Positions 1 through 6,175 are shown, counted from the stretch's first letter. The stretch: 8,698 nt of DNA from Jiangellaceae bacterium (GCA_030146385.1 JASLBX010000397.1:1-8698), one strand, 5' to 3'. Notes: a model not told the origin generated them from the sequence alone. A program made the numbers and translations.

Positions 1-296
1 CGTACGACGCGTTCTCGGGCGCGGACGTGCTGGCCACCGACTCCTGGGTGTCGATGGGCCAGGAGGGCGAGTCGGCCGACCGGGAGGCTCCGTTCGTCCC
101 GTTTGCGCTGACCGCGGAGGCCGTCGCGGCCGCGGCGGATCCGATCGTGCTCCACTGCCTGCCCGCTTACCGGGGCAAGGAAATCGAGTCAGAGGTGATC
201 GATGGCCCAGCGAGCGCTGTCTGGGACGAGGCGGAGAACCGCCTGCACGCTCAGAAGGCGCTCCTGACCTGGCTGCTGGCGCGGAGCGAGGCATGA
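1..296 (+). CDS. argF: Ornithine carbamoyltransferase, C-terminal part (5' end outside window)
   Basis: Joins carbamoyl phosphate to ornithine to give citrulline, a cytoplasmic step of arginine synthesis. Only about 97 C-terminal residues are present; the first full codon is at 3. Visible family marks are TDSWVSMGQE near the start (carbamoyltransferase second domain) and HCLPAYRGKEI at 153-185, whose HCLP motif contributes the catalytic cysteine and ornithine-site residues. The C-terminal helix with AENRLHAQKALLTWLL is also typical. HCLP together with the arginine-gene context favours ArgF over aspartate carbamoyltransferase. The stop (294-296) overlaps the argR start in an ATGA junction, so the two are probably translationally coupled. 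Nothing looks broken; it is cut only by the window edge. Confidence 0.96.
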   Translation, partial: YDAFSGADVLATDSWVSMGQEGESADREAPFVPFALTAEAVAAAADPIVLHCLPAYRGKEIESEVIDGPASAVWDEAENRLHAQKALLTWLLARSEA

Positions 297-835
297 ACCA
301 CGGCACCGTCCCGGCGACCCGCGCCGCGCGTCACCAGCGGATCGCCGAGATCCTGAACCGGCAGCCGGTGCGGTCGCAGGCGGAACTCGCCCGCCTACTG
401 GCCGACGATGGCATCGCCGTGACGCAGGGCACCCTCTCGCGGGACCTGGACGAGCTCGGAGCCGTCCGGGTGCGGGGGTCGGGCGGCAGCCTTGTGTACG
501 CGCTGCCGGGAGAGGGTGGCGACCGAACCCCACGCGCCGGCGAGCAGGCGGCCATCGACGCCCGGCTGGTACGAGTGTGCGAGGAGATCCTGGTCTCGGC
601 CCGAGCTTCGGCCAACCTTGTCGTCCTGCGCACCCCGCCCGGAGCCGCCCAGTATCTGGCATCGGCTATCGATCACGCGGCACGTCCGGACCTGCTTGGC
701 ACCATCGCCGGTGACGACACCGTCCTGGTCATCGCCACTGACCCGCAGGGCGGCGATGCCGTGGCGGCCTGGTTCCTCGCCCTGGCGCAGGGCCAGGTAC
801 CGCAGGACGCCGAAGGGGACACACGTCGTGGCTGA
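293..835 (+). CDS. argR: Arginine repressor ArgR
   Basis: Arginine-responsive DNA-binding repressor of the arginine biosynthesis genes, 180 residues, slightly longer than the usual 150-170. The N-terminal winged helix-turn-helix spans about residues 12-75, with SQAELARLL (28-36) and recognition helix VTQGTLSRDLDELGAV (43-58). After a charged linker, the C-terminal oligomerisation/arginine-binding domain (about 88-168) carries GTIAGDDT at 136-143; the paired Asp of this motif bind arginine in the family. The ATG at 293 overlaps the argF stop (ATGA), and GGAG at 283-286 is a well-spaced ribosome site. The end overlaps argH by 8 bp. From family knowledge ArgR represses its own operon; the operator would lie upstream of the first arg gene, outside this window. 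Confidence 0.97.
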   Translation: MNHGTVPATRAARHQRIAEILNRQPVRSQAELARLLADDGIAVTQGTLSRDLDELGAVRVRGSGGSLVYALPGEGGDRTPRAGEQAAIDARLVRVCEEILVSARASANLVVLRTPPGAAQYLASAIDHAARPDLLGTIAGDDTVLVIATDPQGGDAVAAWFLALAQGQVPQDAEGDTRRG

Positions 836-2318
836 GCACGAGTTGTCCGGGCAGGGTGATGGAACGCCGCAGGCAGGCGAGTCGTCCGGCCGGACAAGTC
901 GCGCAGGCGGGCTGTGGGGTGGCCGGTTCGCCGGCGGCCCGGCGGACGCGCTCGCTGACCTGTCGCGTTCGACCCAATTCGACTGGCGGCTCGCCCCGTA
1001 CGACATCCAAGGCTCGCGAGCCCACGCGGCGGTCCTGAACCGCGCCGGCCTGCTGACAGACGACGAGCTCAGCCGGATGCTGGCTGCTCTCGAGGCCCTG
1101 GCCGCGGACGTGGCGTCCGGCGCATTCGGCCCTGACCCCGGTGACGAAGACGTGCACTCGGCGCTCGAGCGTGGCCTCATCGAGCGGGCCGGCGCAGACC
1201 TGGGCGGCAAGCTTCGCGCCGGCCGTTCGCGCAACGATCAGGTGGCGACCCAGTTTCGGATGTATCTGCGTGACTCGGCACGTACGGTGGCCGCGCTGGT
1301 GCTCGACCTGGTCGACGCGATCGCAGCGCAGGCCGAGGCGCACCTCGGTGCGCCGATGCCGGGCCGAACCCATCTGCAACACGCGCAACCGGTGCTGCTG
1401 TCACATCACCTGCTGGCCCACGCGTGGCCACTGCTGCGCGACGTCGATCGGCTCCGCGACTGGGACCGCCGGGCCGACGACTCGCCGTACGGCTCCGGCG
1501 CCCTGGCGGGCTCGTCGTTGGGACTCGATCCCGAGTTCGTGGCGTCGGCCCTGGGCTTCTCTCGGGCTGTCGAGAACTCGATCGACGGGACGGCGTCCCG
1601 TGATTTCGTGGCCGAAGCCGCCTTCGTGCTCGCCATGATCGGAGTGGACGTCTCCCGGCTTGCCGAGGAAGTGATCATCTGGGCGACCAGGGAGTTCCGG
1701 TTCGTCGAGCTGGACGACGCCTGGGCGACGGGATCGTCGATCATGCCGCAGAAGAAGAACCCGGACATCGCGGAGCTGGCCCGGGGAAAGGCCGGCCGGC
1801 TGGTCGGAAACATGTCGGGCCTGCTGACGACGCTCAAGGCGCTGTCGCTCGCCTACAACCGGGACCTGCAGGAGGACAAGGAACCGGTGTTCGACTCAGT
1901 CGACACATTGACCGTGCTGCTGCCGGCGTTCACCGGGATGGTGGCCACGCTCCGGTTCGACACCCAGCGGCTGGCGGAGCTGGCTCCCGTCGGCTTCTCG
2001 CTCGCAACGGACGTGGCGGAGTGGCTGGTGCGCCAGAACGTTCCCTTCCGCGAAGCGCACGAGATAGCGGGCGCGTGCGTCCGCCGCTGCGAGGCCGCCG
2101 GCATCGAGTTGTGGGACCTGACCGATGCCGACTTGGCGGACATTTCGTCACACCTGACGCCTGACGTCCGCTCGGTCCTGTCGGTCGAGGGTGCGATCGC
2201 CGCCCGCTCGGCGAAGGGCGGAACCGCGCCAGAGCGGGTCGACGAGCAATTGGCCGCGGCCCGCGCGGCGGTGGCCGGAGCTCGACGATGGGCAGGTCAC
2301 GGCCCGGCAACTAGTTGA
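828..2318 (+). CDS. argH: Argininosuccinate lyase
   Basis: Last step of arginine synthesis: splits argininosuccinate into arginine and fumarate; a cytoplasmic homotetramer of the fumarase/aspartase superfamily. With GTG at 828 it has 496 residues. Family marks in order: LWGGRF (29-34), EDVHSALE (107-114), RSRNDQVAT (133-141), GRTHLQHAQP (179-188, with the conserved His) and the signature GSSIMPQKKNPD (302-313), a mobile loop carrying the catalytic Ser. About 28 residues precede LWGGRF, a polar Gly/Ser-rich extension; most ArgH start within a few residues of this motif, so a later start cannot be fully excluded. GTG 828 is preferred because AAGGGG at 813-818 is 9 nt upstream and it couples to argR with an 8-bp overlap. 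The frame stays open upstream to 492, but that part merely shadows argR. argG is not adjacent. Confidence 0.96.
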   Translation: MAEHELSGQGDGTPQAGESSGRTSRAGGLWGGRFAGGPADALADLSRSTQFDWRLAPYDIQGSRAHAAVLNRAGLLTDDELSRMLAALEALAADVASGAFGPDPGDEDVHSALERGLIERAGADLGGKLRAGRSRNDQVATQFRMYLRDSARTVAALVLDLVDAIAAQAEAHLGAPMPGRTHLQHAQPVLLSHHLLAHAWPLLRDVDRLRDWDRRADDSPYGSGALAGSSLGLDPEFVASALGFSRAVENSIDGTASRDFVAEAAFVLAMIGVDVSRLAEEVIIWATREFRFVELDDAWATGSSIMPQKKNPDIAELARGKAGRLVGNMSGLLTTLKALSLAYNRDLQEDKEPVFDSVDTLTVLLPAFTGMVATLRFDTQRLAELAPVGFSLATDVAEWLVRQNVPFREAHEIAGACVRRCEAAGIELWDLTDADLADISSHLTPDVRSVLSVEGAIAARSAKGGTAPERVDEQLAAARAAVAGARRWAGHGPATS

Positions 2319-2324
2319 ACTTGA

Positions 2325-2356
2325 CCTTAGACGAGCGCTAAGGCTCGGGTCTAAGG
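2325..2356 (+). terminator. Bulged hairpin after argH, possible terminator
   Basis: CCTTAGA (2325-2331) pairs with TCTAAGG (2350-2356), and directly inside it CGAGC (2332-2336) pairs with GCTCG (2343-2347), leaving a 2-nt GG bulge and a 6-nt loop. It begins 6 bp after the argH stop, where a transcript end is expected. No T-run follows, which is common for actinobacterial terminators but weakens the call. The dyad could instead be an operator for the downstream sigma gene. Confidence 0.45.
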
Positions 2357-2422
2357 TGGGCGCTGGCGCAGTCCTTGGGGCTACGCTGTAACGCGGCCGA
2401 GCCGAAAGGTGCCGATCCGCCC

Positions 2423-4237
2423 ATGACGATGCTCGATGATTCCCACCTGACGGATCCAGGCTTGGTCGCGGAAGTGCGCTTGGGCCGACGTGAGGCCTTC
2501 GGTGAGCTGTACCGCCGCTACTACTCCGGAGCGCTCCGCTACGCGATGAGCATGACGCGTGGTGACGAGACCCGCGCGCAGGACATCGTGTCCGAGGCGT
2601 TCACCAGGGTCTTCCGGGCGGTGGCGCGAAACGGCAACGTCTCGGCATTCTGGCCCTACCTGCTGGCGTCCGTGCGCAACGCGCACCGCGCCGAGCTGCG
2701 GCGGTCGGGGCGGGTGGATCTCGTCGAGCGGGCCACGGATCTCGACGGGCTGGTGCCGGAGGCGACCGCGGAAGATCAGGACGATCCCAGCGTCCGGGCG
2801 GCGTTCCACCGCCTGCCGCCGCGGTGGCAGTCAGTGCTCTGGCAGTCAGAGATCTGCGGCGACACGGCGGCGGAGATCGGCCACGATTTGGGCATCTCGG
2901 CCAATGCCGCAGCGGCCCTCGCCTGCCGAGCCCGCGAGGGTCTGCGAGTCGAGTACCTCCGGAGCCATCTCACGAACGCGCGGGCGGAGTGTCGGCCGTA
3001 CGCCGAGCAGATCGCCAAGCTGGTTCGCGGTGTGCTCGGCCGGCGCGAACGGCGGCGGGTCGAGGCGCACGTCCGGATCTGCGACGAATGTGGGCGCGCG
3101 CTCGCCGACCTGACGGCACTCAACAGCCGGATGCGCTCGGTCGTGCCACTGATTCTCGGGGTGCTGCCGTTCGCGTCCGGGCACGGCGTTTCGTCCGCAC
3201 CGGCAGGCGCGGTGGGGTCCGGACTGATCGGGTCTGCCGGGGTGGCGTCCGGCGCGGTGAGCGCAGCCGGAGTGACAGGCAGCGCAGCCGGCGCGGCGGG
3301 GCTGGCCGGAGTCGGTGCGGTCGGTGTGAGCCACGTGGCAGCTGTCGCCGGGTTGGCGGTGGCCAGCATGGTCGCCATGCTTGGGCTGCCGGCCGAACCG
3401 TCCGCAGGCGACCCGGCAGAATCTCCGCCAGCGCAGACAGCGACTGTCCTGCCGGACGATGCCGCCACCACCGCCGACGAGGCTGCCCCGTCACTCGCCG
3501 AATCACTCGGTGACGACAGCGAGGCGGCGCTGAGCGACGAGGAACTGGCGAGCGACGGCCTGCCCGCTGAGAGCGACCCGGTGAACTCTCCGCCGGACGC
3601 CTCCGCCCCAGCTGGGGAGGCCGGAACGGTGACTGGCGCCGAAGCCTCCGATGCCGGGACGGACGCGACCAGCGCATCCGAGCCTGCCGACGCGATGACG
3701 GACACGACGGCGGGCGGGGCCGACTCCGGCGGCAACGGTGGTGGATCCGATGGGGCGGGAGCCCAGCCGTTCGACACCGGTGTGCCAGCGTCCCCGAAGG
3801 GGGAGGGAGCCGGCAACTCGGCATGGGGCGACAACGAGTATCCGGGGCCCAGCGAAAGTGCGGCGAGCAACGGCACGAAGAAGATGCCAGGCGAACCGGC
3901 GAGCGGCGAGGTTCCCGGACGCGGCGAGCCTGCGAAGGGTGGGCCAGCCAGCAGTGACTCGCCGCGGGAAAAGCCTGAAGAGGCTGCCGAGCCCACTCGC
4001 GACGGCCCCGCACGGCCGGCCCGCCCATCCCAGGCGGCCGAGCCCACCCGGCAGGGTCCGGCACAACCGGCCCGGCCGACGCAGAAGGCCGAGCCGACGC
4101 AGAAGGCCGAGCCGAACCGTCCCAGCCCCGACGCGACCGGCAATCCGGCGCAAGGGGTCAAATCGACGGCTCCGGGCCGGAGCAGCCGGCACCGCCGTGG
4201 TCGGCCCGTGTGGACTCCGACCCGCCGCCTGCCGTAG
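2423..4237 (+). CDS. ECF sigma factor fused to zinc-binding anti-sigma module, membrane segment and long low-complexity tail
   Basis: 604 residues from ATG 2423, chosen because GAAAGG (2404-2409) lies 13 nt upstream; ATG 2429 is in frame too. Residues about 18-95 are sigma-70 region 2 (LYRRYYSGALRYAMSM, then AQDIVSEAFTRVF). Residues about 123-185 are region 4, with LPPRWQSVLW and a helix-turn-helix ending in ALACRAREGLR. Next comes a zinc-finger anti-sigma signature: Cys190, then His216-x3-Cys220-x2-Cys223. Residues 236-322 are Ala/Gly-rich and hydrophobic; VSHVAAVAGLAVASMVAMLG (302-321) is the best membrane segment. The remaining ~280 residues are Pro/Ala/Ser/Gly/Glu/Asp-rich without a recognisable fold. 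The first ~250 residues resemble a known actinobacterial group of ECF factors with a C-terminal zf-HC2-like domain. Inference: a membrane-tethered sigma factor restrained in cis, with its tail outside the cell. No separate anti-sigma gene is adjacent. Stimulus and targets cannot be told from the sequence. Confidence 0.85.
   Translation: MTMLDDSHLTDPGLVAEVRLGRREAFGELYRRYYSGALRYAMSMTRGDETRAQDIVSEAFTRVFRAVARNGNVSAFWPYLLASVRNAHRAELRRSGRVDLVERATDLDGLVPEATAEDQDDPSVRAAFHRLPPRWQSVLWQSEICGDTAAEIGHDLGISANAAAALACRAREGLRVEYLRSHLTNARAECRPYAEQIAKLVRGVLGRRERRRVEAHVRICDECGRALADLTALNSRMRSVVPLILGVLPFASGHGVSSAPAGAVGSGLIGSAGVASGAVSAAGVTGSAAGAAGLAGVGAVGVSHVAAVAGLAVASMVAMLGLPAEPSAGDPAESPPAQTATVLPDDAATTADEAAPSLAESLGDDSEAALSDEELASDGLPAESDPVNSPPDASAPAGEAGTVTGAEASDAGTDATSASEPADAMTDTTAGGADSGGNGGGSDGAGAQPFDTGVPASPKGEGAGNSAWGDNEYPGPSESAASNGTKKMPGEPASGEVPGRGEPAKGGPASSDSPREKPEEAAEPTRDGPARPARPSQAAEPTRQGPAQPARPTQKAEPTQKAEPNRPSPDATGNPAQGVKSTAPGRSSRHRRGRPVWTPTRRLP
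3983..4114 (+). repeat. In-frame tandem repeats in the tail of the sigma-factor fusion
   Basis: Two adjacent 51-bp units (3983-4033 and 4034-4084) encode AAEPTRDGPARPARPSQ and AAEPTRQGPAQPARPTQ, 13 of 17 residues alike. An exact 18-bp duplication follows (4079-4096 and 4097-4114; TQKAEP twice). The exact short repeat suggests recent slippage, the degenerate long one an older duplication. All stay in frame, which supports this tail being translated. Confidence 0.8.
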
Positions 4238-4329
4238 CCAGCGCGGCTGCCTCTCCGCGTAATCGAAGAACATCCGGCCCGGCTACCCGGGGAAGATCTT
4301 CCATTGATCATCTTTGGGTCTCGACAGAT

Positions 4330-4349
4330 GATGTGACGCACGTCACATC
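4330..4349. promoter_or_regulatory. CRP-family binding site (perfect TGTGA-N6-TCACA)
   Basis: TGTGACGCACGTCACA at 4332-4347 fits exactly the consensus bound by cAMP receptor proteins, including actinobacterial Crp/GlxR-type regulators. Symmetry extends to 9-bp arms (GATGTGACG/CGTCACATC) around a 2-bp centre. A -10-like CATAGT at 4360-4365 would put a start near 4372 with the site centred about -32, a position more compatible with repression than classical activation. That promoter assignment is weak. The sigma gene ends about 90 bp upstream, so the regulated unit should be the structured RNA region and/or mpg. Confidence 0.6.
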
Positions 4350-4386
4350 GAATGCCCGTCATAGTGCGTGGGTCTCGAGCATCTCT

Positions 4387-4557
4387 TCATTGCAAGCAAT
4401 CACTCGGCGACGTTGAGGCGGCAATGAGCAGCGAAGCCGAGTAGGGCAGCAAGGGGCTTACATGCCCACTCGGCGGGGGGCCGACATTCGTCCTCGCGGC
4501 AACCAGACGAATGTCGAACAGGGCCGGGCCCGGCGGTGCGGACCACCGCCGGGCCCG
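4387..4557 (+). ncRNA. Candidate structured RNA: small RNA or mpg leader
   Basis: Three consecutive structures on the plus strand. (1) GCCGAGT-A-GGGCA (4436-4448) pairs with TGCCC-ACTCGGC (4463-4474): 12 bp, one bulged A, 14-nt loop. The same GCCGAGT (4436-4442) can pair instead with an identical upstream ACTCGGC (4402-4408); the 9-mer CACTCGGCG occurs at 4401-4409 and 4467-4475. TCATTGC (4387-4393) complements GCAATGA (4421-4427), which with the upstream alternative would form a pseudoknot. (2) CGACATTCGTC (4482-4492) pairs perfectly with 4506-4516, 13-nt loop. (3) A 14-bp GC hairpin, 4525-4557. I do not recognise a known riboswitch or RNA family. Strand and ends are inferred: CRP-type site upstream, terminator-like hairpin at the end, mpg downstream on the same strand. 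It could also be only the end-of-transcript region of the sigma gene. Confidence 0.4.
4525..4557 (+). terminator. Strong GC hairpin, terminator- or attenuator-like
   Basis: Fourteen perfect base pairs, 4525-4538 (CGGGCCCGGCGGTG) with 4544-4557, around a 5-nt CGGAC loop. No T-tract follows. It ends 34 nt upstream of the mpg start, so it could end the candidate RNA, attenuate read-through into mpg, or end transcription from the sigma gene. Confidence 0.5.
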
Positions 4558-4591
4558 TGCCGTGTCCGGCGCCGTTCGGCAGGATGTACCC

Positions 4592-5266
4592 ATGCGCGCT
4601 ATGCCGAGCCCTGAACCTGCCGGAGGCAACCAGATCACCGGGAGCCAGCACGAGCCGATCAGCCGTGGGTCGCTCAGCCGCTCCGCTCTCGAGGTGGCAC
4701 CGAGCCTCCTTGGCGCGGTATTAGTGAGCTCGGCGCCGGAGGGCACCGTTGCTGTCCGCCTCACCGAGGTTGAAGCGTACGAGGGCACGGACGATCCCGG
4801 TTCGCATGCCTACCGGGGCCGCACTGCGCGCAACGAGGTGATGTTCGGCCGCGCCGGCCATCTCTACGTGTATTTCACCTACGGCATGCACTGGTGCGCC
4901 AACGTGGTGTGCGGGCCGTCGGGGAAAGCAAGCGCGGTGCTGCTGCGTGCCGGCGAGGTGGTCCGCGGGCTGGCCATCGCCCGGTCCCGGCGACCGTCGG
5001 CTCGCTCCGATCGCGAGCTGGCCAGGGGACCGGCCCGGCTGGCCAGCGTCCTCGGTCTCGGGCGGACCCACAACGGTGCGGACCTCTGCGACCCCGCCTC
5101 ACCGGTCGTCCTGTCGTCCGGCGACGGATCACCAGGGCCGATCAGCACCGGTCCGCGAGTCGGGCTGGCGCAGGCAGCGGACCGTCCCTGGCGGTTCTGG
5201 CTGACCGATGAGCCCACGGTCTCGCCGTACCGGCCGCATGTTCCGCGGCGGCGTTCAGTCCGCTGA
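4592..5266 (+). CDS. mpg: 3-methyladenine DNA glycosylase, AAG/MPG family
   Basis: Removes alkylated purines such as 3-methyladenine (and hypoxanthine in some members) from DNA, starting base-excision repair. 224 residues from ATG 4592, normal for the family. AGGA at 4581-4584, 7 nt upstream, decides the start; the frame is open back to 4511 but that part lies in a GC hairpin. Key marks: TEVEAYEG (58-65), where Glu61 corresponds to catalytic Glu125 of human AAG and Tyr63 to the base-stacking Tyr127; SHAYRG with His72; RNEVMFGRAGHLYVYFTYGM (80-99); GPARLASVLGL (147-157); GPRVGLA...PWRFW near the C-terminus. The first ~25 residues are polar and probably disordered. Its end overlaps the convergent lipoprotein gene by 12 bp. 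Its upstream region holds a CRP-type site and several hairpins, so unusual control is possible. Confidence 0.95.
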   Translation: MRAMPSPEPAGGNQITGSQHEPISRGSLSRSALEVAPSLLGAVLVSSAPEGTVAVRLTEVEAYEGTDDPGSHAYRGRTARNEVMFGRAGHLYVYFTYGMHWCANVVCGPSGKASAVLLRAGEVVRGLAIARSRRPSARSDRELARGPARLASVLGLGRTHNGADLCDPASPVVLSSGDGSPGPISTGPRVGLAQAADRPWRFWLTDEPTVSPYRPHVPRRRSVR

Positions 5267-6163
5267 GCAGAGGCGGAGGAAGTTGTCGGGCTGCTCGTCG
5301 GCGGTGAACTCGACGAGGGTCTCTGGGCCCCCGTCGACGCTGAAGTATGCGGAGAACCCGAACGGCTTGCTGTTGTCGCCCATCGCGTGCCCGTCGCATC
5401 GCGAGCCACGGCTACGCACCGGGACCGCAAGTACCTTTTCGCCTTCCTCCAGCGTCGGGTGACTGTCCGGCTCGAGCATCTCCAGCGTGTAGTTGATGCT
5501 GTTGCGAAGGCCCGTCAGCGTGACCGGAGGGCCACCGTTGCGCCGCTCGATCAGCAGCGTGCCCACCTGCTCATTGCCGCTGCTGTGAACGTCCCACTCG
5601 GTATCGAACCGGATGGTGACGACGTCCAAGATGCGGGCGCGGGCACAGTCGACGGTGAGCATGCGCCGGATGAGGTCGGCCGACTCACCTGCGTCGAGCG
5701 TGACCTGCTGGCCGCCGGACGTCACCTCGACGTGGACGGGACCGGGTGTTGGTTCGTCTTCAACACACTCGGGATCGCCATGGATCACCTGGTATGCGAT
5801 CGTCTGACCGGGGTTGATCCGGCGTCCGCCGCTGACGTCGCCCGCCTCCGGCGAATACGGCTCGGCCACGAGCCGCAGCCCATCGATCGGGACCGCCTGG
5901 TCTCCACCGTTCGTCACCTCGATTCGGAGCCGCTCGTTGGCCTCATCGCGCCGTGACCGGACGAGCTCGGCGCTGAGCTTCAACGGCTCGACGGCCTCGG
6001 TCGGGTCCGCGGACTCGCTGGCCGTCTCTTCGGCCGGCTCGGCGCTGCCTCCGCACGCGGTCACGAGCAGCACGACAGCAGCCGTCAACGCGGGGACGGC
6101 CGTCATCGCGCGACTCCCGCGGTGGGTCCCGCGGTGGCCGATCGTGGTCGGCGGGTAGGCCAT
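5255..6163 (-). CDS. Putative lipoprotein with two similar domains, unknown function
   Basis: 302 residues from ATG 6163. The N-terminus has a basic stretch (RGTHRGSRAM, 11-20), a hydrophobic core (VPALTAAVVLLV) and the lipobox VTAC ending at Cys37, followed by GGS: a lipoprotein signal, so it is expected anchored outside the membrane. An acidic Ala/Glu/Ser linker (41-60) follows. The rest looks like two related units, about 62-175 and 178-302. Each has an LRIEVTNGG- or LLIERRNGG-like strand, a GLR turn, and a Cys pair near the end: 133/173 and 256/299. I do not recognise a named family. Start choice: ATG 6106 has a better ribosome site (GGGAG, 7 nt) but would leave a signal without positive charges; ATG 6163 has no ribosome site but sits correctly behind a -10 for leaderless expression. 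The frame is open upstream to 6754 only as a shadow of tyrS. It diverges from tyrS. Confidence 0.82.
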   Translation of the reverse strand: MAYPPTTIGHRGTHRGSRAMTAVPALTAAVVLLVTACGGSAEPAEETASESADPTEAVEPLKLSAELVRSRRDEANERLRIEVTNGGDQAVPIDGLRLVAEPYSPEAGDVSGGRRINPGQTIAYQVIHGDPECVEDEPTPGPVHVEVTSGGQQVTLDAGESADLIRRMLTVDCARARILDVVTIRFDTEWDVHSSGNEQVGTLLIERRNGGPPVTLTGLRNSINYTLEMLEPDSHPTLEEGEKVLAVPVRSRGSRCDGHAMGDNSKPFGFSAYFSVDGGPETLVEFTADEQPDNFLRLCSAD

Positions 6164-6169
6164 GGGCGT

Positions 6170-6175
6170 AGCGTA
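6170..6175 (-). promoter_or_regulatory. Candidate -10 element for leaderless lipoprotein mRNA
   Basis: Read on the minus strand, TACGCT (TANNNT type) ends 6 nt before the ATG at 6163, so transcription starting on that A would place it at -12 to -7. No clear -35 hexamer is seen at 17-19 nt spacing. The lack of a ribosome site before this ATG agrees with a leaderless transcript, frequent in actinomycetes. Confidence 0.35.

Larger units (their letters stand above)
4238..4591. other. Intergenic region rich in inverted repeats, no credible gene
   Basis: 354 bp between the sigma fusion and mpg. Short open frames here lack ribosome sites and family resemblance. The part 4295-4400 is clearly less GC-rich than its surroundings, as expected of control DNA. 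Besides the sites listed separately it holds a perfect 12-bp palindrome GGAAGATCTTCC (4291-4302), a 7-bp inverted repeat ATCATCT/AGATGAT (4307-4313/4326-4332), and a 9-bp direct repeat GGGTCTCGA (4316-4324 and 4370-4378) either side of the CRP-type site. Confidence 0.7.

Noticed and set aside
492..827. Upstream extension of the argH frame
   Set aside because: It lies within argR in another frame and reads as Arg/Ser/Pro-rich shadow; ArgH homology begins only after GTG 828.
2316..2342. GAAC followed by a possible ECF -10, as an autoregulatory promoter of the sigma gene
   Set aside because: GAAC (2317-2320) overlaps the argH stop, and nothing like CGTC/CGTA stands at 16-17 bp spacing.
2776..4362. 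Long (528-codon) open frame on the minus strand opposite the sigma fusion
   Set aside because: Its product is Ser/Ala/Pro/Arg low-complexity, the mirror of GC-rich coding bias. The plus strand has clear sigma-factor motifs, and its low-complexity repeats keep the plus frame.
4511..4591. Upstream extension of mpg to the ATG at 4511
   Set aside because: It would translate the 14-bp GC hairpin, lacks a ribosome site, and a good ribosome site precedes ATG 4592.
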